Shown in pieces: positions 16,225-22,300 of a DNA stretch of 25,511 nt. The DNA is from Planctomycetaceae bacterium. Its GTDB lineage: Bacteria > Planctomycetota > Planctomycetia > Planctomycetales > Planctomycetaceae. The DNA lies in contig CANHVD010000010.1 of NCBI GenBank assembly GCA_947463775.1, positions 1-25,511 of the forward strand, read 5' to 3'. The position numbers and the translations under genes are program-made. The number at the start of each line of letters is the position of its first letter. The stretch's first letter is position 1. The notes under the pieces were generated by a model. It searched no databases and was not told the DNA's origin. It worked only from the letters and a program-made list of their open reading frames with translations.

Positions 16225-16272
16225 TGGGAAGAGTATCACATTTGCACGAAGTTATCCCGCAGAAAGCTGAAC

Positions 16273-16806
16273 ATGGAAATTCATCGTCGAGGTCCGGAAC
16301 GTCGCCCCTATCCAGCTCCTCGAAAAAACGTGCTGATGCTGAGTTGCATGGACTTGCGGTTGATTGACGACCTTGGCCAATTTATGGAGGGCGATAATCT
16401 TATCAATCGCTACGATCAGCTTGTTTTTGCGGGAGCCGCCCTGGGGGTCATGCAGCCGACTCATGTCGCGTGGCGAGAGGTGTTTTTTCAGCATCTGGAT
16501 ATCGCGGTCCAGCTTCACGATATTCATGATGTTTATATCATGGAACACCGGAATTGCGGGGCTTATGCGCATTTTCTGGGACCGCAATTTGAGTTTTCGG
16601 ATACGCAGGAAGGGCAGAACGCCGAGGAGGAAGCTCATCGGAAATATGCCGGATTGCTCCGCGACGAGATTATCGAACACTGCGAACTTCGCAAAGCTCA
16701 GGGCGGAAAGCCGGAGCTTTGGGATCTGAACGTGCGTTGCTTTCTGGTCGACCTGCGTGGTTCGGTCAGAATGCTTATTACTGATGGGGAAAACTACGAT
16801 TTCTGA
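16273..16806 (+). CDS. Beta-carbonic-anhydrase-like zinc protein
   Basis: A 177-residue protein from ATG 16273; an in-frame TTG 21 codons upstream would add an unlikely tail. The beta-carbonic anhydrase signature is present: C25-x-D27-x-R29 (LSCMDLRL) after a short strand, and H92-x2-C95 (MEHRNCGAY). Together these give the Cys2His zinc site and the Asp/Arg dyad. YDQLVFAGAALGVM stands where the family normally has N..R.AG. The protein is shorter than many beta-CAs (about 200-220) and ends with FLVDLRGSVRMLI. CO2/bicarbonate interconversion is the family role; some members with this motif have other activities, so catalysis is inference. Divergent from the gcvH-like operon; the aminotransferase gene starts 124 bp downstream on the same strand. 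Confidence 0.8.
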   Translation: MEIHRRGPERRPYPAPRKNVLMLSCMDLRLIDDLGQFMEGDNLINRYDQLVFAGAALGVMQPTHVAWREVFFQHLDIAVQLHDIHDVYIMEHRNCGAYAHFLGPQFEFSDTQEGQNAEEEAHRKYAGLLRDEIIEHCELRKAQGGKPELWDLNVRCFLVDLRGSVRMLITDGENYDF

Positions 16807-16930
16807 GCCAGGCGAATTCCTGACAACGTTTCGGGAATCGCTTGTTGATGGCCGGCAGCATGTTATCCTCGGTTTCTGACCGAGAGATCCCTTTTTCGAA
16901 ACGTCCACACCTCCTGACCGAGTTTTCTCG

Positions 16931-18103
16931 ATGACTTTCCCACAAATCTGTCCACCTCAGCGAGTTCTCATGGGGCCCGGCCCCAGCGATATTCACCCGA
17001 GCGTTCTGGCTGCGATGGCCGCGCCAACCGTGGGACATCTTGATCCGTATTTCCTGAAGATCATGGACGAAGTGCAGTCCATGCTGCGGGAGGTTTTCCA
17101 GACGACCAATCACATGACCATGGCGATCAGCGGCACAGGCAGTGCCGGGATGGAAACCTGCGTCGTGAATCTGATCGAACCCGGCGACCGTATGGTTGTT
17201 GGTGTGAACGGGGTATTTGGCGGTCGGATGGCGGAAGTCGCGGAACGCGTGGGTGCGGAAGTGACAAAGATTGAGCGGCCTTTCGGAGAAGTCTTTTCTC
17301 CAGAAGAATTCGCCGCCGCGATCAAAAAGTCACAGCCCAAAGTCGTTGGAGTCGTGCATGCGGAAACCAGCACCGGAGCCAAGCAGCCTCTGGAGGAGAT
17401 CGCCAAAATCGTTCATGACGCCGGCGCATTGCTGCTGGTCGATTGTGTGACTTCGTTGGCGGGAATTCCGGTCGAGATTGATCGTCTGCAGATCGATGCG
17501 GCCTATAGTGGTTCACAGAAGTGTCTCGGGTGTCCTCCGGGATTGTCACCGGTGACCTTCGGGCCTAAGGCTCTTGAAGCGATGGACAATCGCAAAAAGA
17601 AAGTGTCCAGCTGGTACCTGGACATTGGTCTGCTGAGAAATTACTGGGGTAATAACCGAGCGTATCATCATACCGCTCCGATCAACATGAATTACGCCTT
17701 GCATCAGGCATTGCGATTGGTCTTGGCAGAAGGTTTGGAAGCTCGTTACGCACGTCATCATTTGCATCACTTGGCGTTGAAGGCTGGCCTGAATGCAATG
17801 GGAATTCAGTATTCCGTAGCGGCCGACGTGTCTCTTCCGATGCTGAACTCGGTGCTGATTCCGGACGGCGTTGATGATGCGGCGGTGCGAGGGCAGTTGC
17901 TGAATGAATTCGGGATCGAAATCGGCGGCGGGCTTGGTCCGATGAAGGGCAAAACCTGGCGTATCGGCTTGATGGGTGAAGCGGCGAAGAAGTCGAATGT
18001 GTTGGTCTTCCTTGCGGCGTTGGAACAGTGTCTGAATAAGCAAGGTGTGAAGCCGTCTCCGGGTGCTGGTGTTGCCGCGGCGAATGGGGTTTATCTGGCT
18101 TAA
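16931..18103 (+). CDS. Class V aminotransferase, alanine-glyoxylate / serine-pyruvate type
   Basis: A 390-residue PLP enzyme of typical length. MGPGPSDIHPSVLAAM and VGHLDPYF at the N-terminus, ISGTGSAGMETCVVNL (PLP phosphate/ring environment), LLVDCVTSLAGIPVEID with the conserved Asp, and SGSQKCLGCPPGLSP with K197 as Schiff-base lysine match alanine-glyoxylate aminotransferases (AGXT). GGGLGPMKGKTWRIGLMG holds the C-terminal Arg that usually binds substrate carboxylate. Expected reaction: glyoxylate plus alanine (or serine) to glycine plus pyruvate (or hydroxypyruvate). The last 20 residues are an Ala/Gly-rich tail. ATG 16931 has no strong ribosome-binding site. The lutA gene starts 111 bp downstream on the same strand, with a palindrome between. 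Confidence 0.93.
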   Translation: MTFPQICPPQRVLMGPGPSDIHPSVLAAMAAPTVGHLDPYFLKIMDEVQSMLREVFQTTNHMTMAISGTGSAGMETCVVNLIEPGDRMVVGVNGVFGGRMAEVAERVGAEVTKIERPFGEVFSPEEFAAAIKKSQPKVVGVVHAETSTGAKQPLEEIAKIVHDAGALLLVDCVTSLAGIPVEIDRLQIDAAYSGSQKCLGCPPGLSPVTFGPKALEAMDNRKKKVSSWYLDIGLLRNYWGNNRAYHHTAPINMNYALHQALRLVLAEGLEARYARHHLHHLALKAGLNAMGIQYSVAADVSLPMLNSVLIPDGVDDAAVRGQLLNEFGIEIGGGLGPMKGKTWRIGLMGEAAKKSNVLVFLAALEQCLNKQGVKPSPGAGVAAANGVYLA

Positions 18104-18129
18104 GTGGATGGATGTCGGTCTGAAGAATT

Positions 18130-18186
18130 AAGCCCGTCGGCGGAGCGACGGGTGTACGGTACTCCCGTCGCTCCGCCGACGGGCTT
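18130..18186. repeat. REP-like nested palindrome, copy 1 (before lutA)
   Basis: Perfect 23-bp arms at 18130-18152 and 18164-18186 flank an 11-bp spacer. Each arm contains CCCGTCG-GCGGAG-CGACGGG, itself a palindrome, so the element can fold as one long hairpin or two small ones. Located between the aminotransferase stop and the lutA start. Confidence 0.9.
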
Positions 18187-18214
18187 GGCCTGCCATGGCT
18201 TCCGAGCACATCGA

Positions 18215-18979
18215 ATGAAAGTCGCGTTGTTCATCCCGTGTTACATCGACCAGTTCTATCCTAATGTTGGGATGGCAACGGTGGCGGTGCTGGAGCATTT
18301 CGGCGTCCAGGTGGAATTCCCCGAAGCGCAGACGTGTTGCGGGCAGCCGATGGCGAACAGCGGCTGTATGGATGAAGCTCGCCCGCTGGCCGAAAAATTC
18401 GTCAACACGTTTGATGGTTACGAATACGTCGTCGCACCGTCCGGCAGTTGCGTTTCGATGGTTCGCAATCACTATGACCATCTGTGTGATCATCACGATG
18501 AACGCTCAGCTACGGTGCGCCGCAGAACTCTGGAGCTAAGCGAGTTCCTGACGACGGTACTGAAGGTCTCCAATGTTCCCGGCCGGTTTCCGCATCAGGT
18601 TGGGCTGCATCAAAGTTGCCATGGGCTGCGTGAGCTTCGGCTGGGTCCGTCTTCTGAAGTTATGAAGCCTCGCGACAGCATGATGGAATCGCTGCTGACG
18701 GGGCTCGAGGGGATTCGGTTCTCAAAGTTGTCTCGTCGTGACGAATGCTGCGGATTCGGTGGAACATTTGCTGTCGCCGAAGAAGCGATCTCGTGCATGA
18801 TGGGTGACGATCGCGTGAACGACCATGTCAGTTCCGGGACGGAAGTTCTGACGGCGGGCGACATGTCCTGCCTGATGCACCTGGAAGGCATCATTCGCCG
18901 GCGTAAGATCCCAATGCGAGTCATGCACTTCGCCGAGATCATGGCGGAGGCGATTGGCGTTACAAAAGTTGCGACCTGA
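18215..18979 (+). CDS. lutA: L-lactate utilisation protein LutA (CCG-domain Fe-S protein)
   Basis: A 254-residue protein with the two cysteine-rich CCG domains of LutA/LldE, also seen in GlcF and HdrB. Domain 1: C9 (FIPCYIDQF), C41-C42-G (TCCGQPMANSGC) and C51. Domain 2: QSCHGLRELRLG and C178-C179-G (DECCGFGGTFAV). These cysteines ligate Fe-S clusters. Together with LutB and LutC it oxidises L-lactate to pyruvate and delivers electrons to the respiratory chain (known for Bacillus LutABC and Shewanella LldEFG). ATG 18215 is preferred because the in-frame extension upstream reads through the palindrome (GTPVAPPTG-type translation). No clear ribosome-binding site. First of three lut genes, with palindromes on both sides. 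Confidence 0.93.
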   Translation: MKVALFIPCYIDQFYPNVGMATVAVLEHFGVQVEFPEAQTCCGQPMANSGCMDEARPLAEKFVNTFDGYEYVVAPSGSCVSMVRNHYDHLCDHHDERSATVRRRTLELSEFLTTVLKVSNVPGRFPHQVGLHQSCHGLRELRLGPSSEVMKPRDSMMESLLTGLEGIRFSKLSRRDECCGFGGTFAVAEEAISCMMGDDRVNDHVSSGTEVLTAGDMSCLMHLEGIIRRRKIPMRVMHFAEIMAEAIGVTKVAT

Positions 18980-18988
18980 AGAATGAAT

Positions 18989-19041
18989 TCCCGTCGGCGG
19001 AGCGACGGGTGTACCGTACCCCCGTCGCTCCGTCGACGGGA
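18989..19041. repeat. REP-like nested palindrome, copy 2 (between lutA and lutB)
   Basis: Arms of 21 bp at 18989-19009 and 19021-19041, one mismatch, 11-bp spacer. It shares the arm core, spacer length and left flank (CTGAAGAAT) with copy 1. It begins 9 bp after the lutA stop and ends about 50 bp before lutB. Confidence 0.9.
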
Positions 19042-19090
19042 TGCTGCTTCCTGACACGATCTTATTACTCACCGTTTCTGAACAACCACC

Positions 19091-20473
19091 ATGGCACATC
19101 CCGCTTTAGCTCAGGCATTCGTCGACAACCGCGAACGTGCGCAGTGGCACGATAAGGCGCTGTGGTTTGTGCGTGAGAAACGCGACCGCATGGCGTCCAG
19201 CGTTCCTGAATGGGAACTGCTTCGTGAAACAGCCTCAAACATCAAACGTCATACTCAGTCGCGTATGGCCGAGTATCTTGAACAGTTCGAAGCCAATGCG
19301 ACGAAGAATGGGATCGTGGTGCACTGGGCCGCGGATGCACATGAACATAACGAGATTGTGCTCAGTATTCTGAAGCGTCACAGCGTTAAGCGACTGGTCA
19401 AAAGCAAGTCGATGCTGACCGAAGAGTGTCATCTCAATCCGTTTCTGGAAGAGCACGGCATTGATGTCGTCGACACGGACCTTGGCGAACGCATCGTGCA
19501 GCTTCGCAAGGAAACTCCCAGCCATATCGTGTTGCCCGCGATTCACATTCGCAAAGAAGAAGTCGGCGAATGTTTTCATGAGCATCTGGGAACAGAAAAG
19601 GGCGCCTCGGATCCAAATTATCTCACTGAAGCAGCTCGAAATCACCTGCGGGAGCGCTTCTGCCGTGCGGATGCAGGATTGACCGGCGTCAACTTCGCGA
19701 TTGCAGAAACTGGCGGCATCGTGATCTGCACAAACGAGGGCAACGCAGACCTTGGAGTTGGTCTGCCGAAGATTCATATTGCCTGTATGGGAATGGAAAA
19801 ACTGCTTCCTCGAGCGAAAGACTTGAGCGTTTTTCTGAGGCTTCTGGCTCGCTCGGCCACCGGTCAGCCGGTGACCACCTACTCGTCGCATTTTCATGGT
19901 CCGCAGCCCGGCTGTGAGATGCATGTTGTGATCGTCGACAACGGTCGTAGCGAGATCTTGAAATCTCCTGAGTTTCGTCGCAGCCTCGACTGTATTCGCT
20001 GCGGAGCCTGCATGAATACTTGTCCGGTCTATCGTCGCAGCGGAGGCCATAGTTACGAAGCCACAGTGCCAGGTCCAATCGGGTCCATTCTGACACCGCT
20101 CCAGACTCCTGAGAAACACAACTCACTGCCGTTTGCGTGTACACTTTGCGGATCGTGCACAGACGTTTGCCCGGTAAAAATCGATCTCCATCAGCAGTTG
20201 TTTACGTTGCGTGAACTGCTTGACAACAAACGCCTGATCGGAACCTCCAAGAAGCTGTCCATGAAAGTTGTCTCGGGAGTCATGTCGCGGACATGGCTCT
20301 TCAATCTGCTCGGCGGGATTGCTCGAACCTCGCTGCGTTTCATGCCGCGATTCCTGATTTACAATCCGCTGAATGCGTGGGGCAAGCAACGCGACCTGCC
20401 GGATGCTCCGAAGCAATCATTCCGGCAACAGTACGCCGAACGTCAGAAACAGAAGGGCGGTGGAAAGTCATGA
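19091..20473 (+). CDS. lutB: L-lactate utilisation protein LutB (LUD domain plus two 4Fe-4S)
   Basis: A 460-residue protein of the usual LutB length. The N-terminal two-thirds is an LUD domain (ADAGLTGVNFAIAETGG, GNADLGVGLPKIHIACMG). A dicluster ferredoxin domain follows: C301-x2-C304-x2-C307-x3-C311 (CIRCGACMNTCPVYRR) and C350-x2-C353-x2-C356-x3-C360 (CTLCGSCTDVCPVKIDL). The C-terminal tail has a mildly hydrophobic helix (TWLFNLLGGIA) and a basic end. It is the electron-transfer subunit of the lactate oxidation complex. The TGA overlaps the lutC ATG (ATGA at 20470-20473), so lutB and lutC are translationally coupled, whereas lutA is separated from lutB by 111 bp and a palindrome. Confidence 0.95.
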   Translation: MAHPALAQAFVDNRERAQWHDKALWFVREKRDRMASSVPEWELLRETASNIKRHTQSRMAEYLEQFEANATKNGIVVHWAADAHEHNEIVLSILKRHSVKRLVKSKSMLTEECHLNPFLEEHGIDVVDTDLGERIVQLRKETPSHIVLPAIHIRKEEVGECFHEHLGTEKGASDPNYLTEAARNHLRERFCRADAGLTGVNFAIAETGGIVICTNEGNADLGVGLPKIHIACMGMEKLLPRAKDLSVFLRLLARSATGQPVTTYSSHFHGPQPGCEMHVVIVDNGRSEILKSPEFRRSLDCIRCGACMNTCPVYRRSGGHSYEATVPGPIGSILTPLQTPEKHNSLPFACTLCGSCTDVCPVKIDLHQQLFTLRELLDNKRLIGTSKKLSMKVVSGVMSRTWLFNLLGGIARTSLRFMPRFLIYNPLNAWGKQRDLPDAPKQSFRQQYAERQKQKGGGKS

Positions 20474-21090
20474 TTGCAAAAGCCCCCAAATCTTCACGCG
20501 AAACAATCCTCGGCAAAATCCGCGCGGCGTTGCCGCAGTCTGCCCCATTGCCGGAGTTGGACGCCACCGGGCCGTGGCAGACATTTGAGGATCGAGAAGC
20601 TCGCTTTTCAGAGGTCCTGAAGTTCGTTGGCGGTCAGACGGTGCATGTGAAAACGGTCGCCGAAGCCGATGCTCATTTGCGAACTCTGGAGCCGTGGGCC
20701 AGGGGCAAAGTTCGTTGCACGATGGTTCCGGGACTTGGTGACACGACGTTCGATCTGAAAGCGATTAACGATCCCCATCAATTGGAGAACGTCGATTACG
20801 CAGTTCTGCGAGGTCACTTCTGCGTGGCGGAGAACGGGGCGATCTGGGTGACGGACGATACGGTCCATCATCGAGTGCTCTACTTTATCCCACAGCACAT
20901 TTCTCTGGTCGTTCCGGCGTCGCAGATCGTCAACAACATGCACGAAGCGTACGCTCGCATCAAGATTGGTGAGCATCGTTTCGCAGGGTTCATCTCAGGC
21001 CCATCCAAGACCGCTGATATCGAGCAATCTCTGGTGATCGGAGCCCACGGCGCGAGATCGCTGACGGTCTACCTGGTTGACGAGCTTTGA
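20470..21090 (+). CDS. lutC: L-lactate utilisation protein LutC (LUD domain)
   Basis: A 206-residue LUD-domain protein starting at ATG 20470 in the ATGA overlap with lutB; the longer upstream frame is only read-through over lutB. SSRETILGKIRAALP at the N-terminus, CVAENGAIWVTDD in the core, and GFISGPSKTADIEQSLVIG plus HGARSLTVYLV at the C-terminus are the LutC signature. It completes the LutABC set; no Fe-S cysteine motif is present, as expected for LutC. It is the last gene of the plus-strand run; a large palindrome lies about 90 bp after the stop. Confidence 0.95.
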   Translation: MIAKAPKSSRETILGKIRAALPQSAPLPELDATGPWQTFEDREARFSEVLKFVGGQTVHVKTVAEADAHLRTLEPWARGKVRCTMVPGLGDTTFDLKAINDPHQLENVDYAVLRGHFCVAENGAIWVTDDTVHHRVLYFIPQHISLVVPASQIVNNMHEAYARIKIGEHRFAGFISGPSKTADIEQSLVIGAHGARSLTVYLVDEL

Positions 21091-21178
21091 AGCTCAAGTC
21101 CGGAATCAATGCAACCAGGACCGTGCGATAAGTGGATACTGAGCCCTTAGGAACTGGTTCGAAACAACTTCCGTCTGT

Positions 21179-21278
21179 GGTGTGCCTGCGTCCGCTAGCG
21201 CGAACTTGTCACACCCTACAAATTGCTCTGTTCTTTCGTAGGGTGTGACAAGTGAGCCTTAGCGAACACAGGCACACC
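21179..21278. repeat. Large imperfect palindrome after lutC
   Basis: Arms of 41 bp (21179-21219 and 21238-21278) around an 18-bp loop. The inner 17 bp (ACTTGTCACACCCTAC and neighbours) and outer 9 bp (GGTGTGCCT) pair perfectly, and the middle has several mismatches. It lacks a T run and looks like a dispersed intergenic repeat that may also define the 3' end of the lut transcript. Confidence 0.8.
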
Positions 21279-21751
21279 GATTGAGTCGCTAGTTGATGCA
21301 AGCCGGAAGTTATTCCGGGACCGGCCCTTAATTCGGATCAACCCCGGTCAGTGAGGCTTACAGAAGATGATGCCTCACTTCTGCCTGAGCTGAATTTCCG
21401 CATACTCCACCTTACTAAGAGTCCTTCGGGCAAGGCATGTTGCTGAAGGTGCTTCAGCCAAGGGACCTTTACTAACTGGACAGCGCAATATTGGGCCAGA
21501 TGCTCAGGCTTCGAGTGACGCTCTGACTGCAGCCTTATCCGTGAAATCAGTGCTATCTGTGGTCAAAAACAGAATCGCATTTTCACCACAGATGAATCAC
21601 GCAGCTCACAAACCCGGTTGTTCAGTGAAGCAGAAAGATCGATGTTTTCGAGTTCCTGCCCCATCCGGGACAGACAAGCTCAATCACTAACCTGGCGCTT
21701 TCAAGTTCAGAACCGCAACATCCCACCGGATTTCATTATTCTGGCGGAGAA
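21279..21751. other. Non-coding stretch with several small hairpins
   Basis: No credible gene seen. Inverted repeats: AGTGAGGC/GCCTCACT (21350-21357 with 21372-21379), GCTGAAG-GTG-CTTCAGC (21442-21458), and ATCTGTGGT/ACCACAGAT (21555-21563 with 21585-21593). Their density suggests accumulated repeat remnants; any regulatory role is unproven. Confidence 0.6.
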
Positions 21752-22114
21752 TCAGTTCCAGAACTTTTCGCCGTGCCAGTTGATCGGAGGATGAGTTTCC
21801 ACCTCAACGTCACCAGACACGCGAGTCTGACAGGCCAGTCGAACTTCCTTCTCTGGGTTGCTAAAGATCTTCAGCCCAAGCAGAGGATTCAACCATTTCC
21901 AAAGCATCTCCAGAACGCCCTTCTTCGAGACGTTCTCTTTGCCCTTGGTGATGATCACGTTGCAACTGCAGCATGTTCCCATGCCCATGCAGTTCACAAT
22001 CTTGTGCGGCCCTGAATAAAGCTGAACACCATTCTTACGGGCGACCGTCCGGAGGTCATCTCCCTGGTTTGCGTCAACCGTGACTTTCTCGTTGACAAAC
22101 TTAACCTTTGGCAT
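21752..22114 (-). CDS. 2Fe-2S ferredoxin, adrenodoxin-type spacing
   Basis: A 120-residue protein. C42-x5-C48-x2-C51 (NCMGMGTCCSC) and C95 (RLACQTRV) form the 2Fe-2S cluster; the x5 spacing is that of adrenodoxin/ISC-type rather than plant-type (x4) ferredoxins. C49 is an additional cysteine next to a ligand. A 25-residue insertion rich in Trp/Leu (EMLWKWLNPLLGL) separates the Cys cluster from C95, longer than in classical members. The N-terminal strands (MPKVKFVNEKVTVDA) are typical beta-grasp. Soluble electron carrier, partner unknown. Transcribed convergently with lutC; the larger minus-strand gene upstream ends 186 bp before its start. Confidence 0.92.
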   Translation of the reverse strand: MPKVKFVNEKVTVDANQGDDLRTVARKNGVQLYSGPHKIVNCMGMGTCCSCNVIITKGKENVSKKGVLEMLWKWLNPLLGLKIFSNPEKEVRLACQTRVSGDVEVETHPPINWHGEKFWN

Positions 22115-22300
22115 TGCAGCGGGCTCTCATGCTTCAGCGACACAGGACGTTGGCTAGACAGGCAGAAGATCGTAGTTCGGACGGGAAACTATTTCCAGAG
22201 GCGGCTCGACCATCCCGACACTGAGAACACTGCGGTGGGAGTGATCACGATGGAAATTCCCTGTAATTTAGCAGTCAACGAGACAGTTCTTCGATTTACA

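Noticed and set aside
16252..16908. 218-codon minus-strand open frame
   Set aside because: Antisense to the carbonic-anhydrase-like gene, whose zinc-site motifs CxDxR and HxxC identify the real strand.
18104..18214. In-frame upstream extension of lutA
   Set aside because: It reads through the palindrome; homology begins at MKVALFIPC (ATG 18215).
19235..20119. 294-codon minus-strand open frame
   Set aside because: Antisense shadow of lutB, which has clear Fe-S and LUD motifs.
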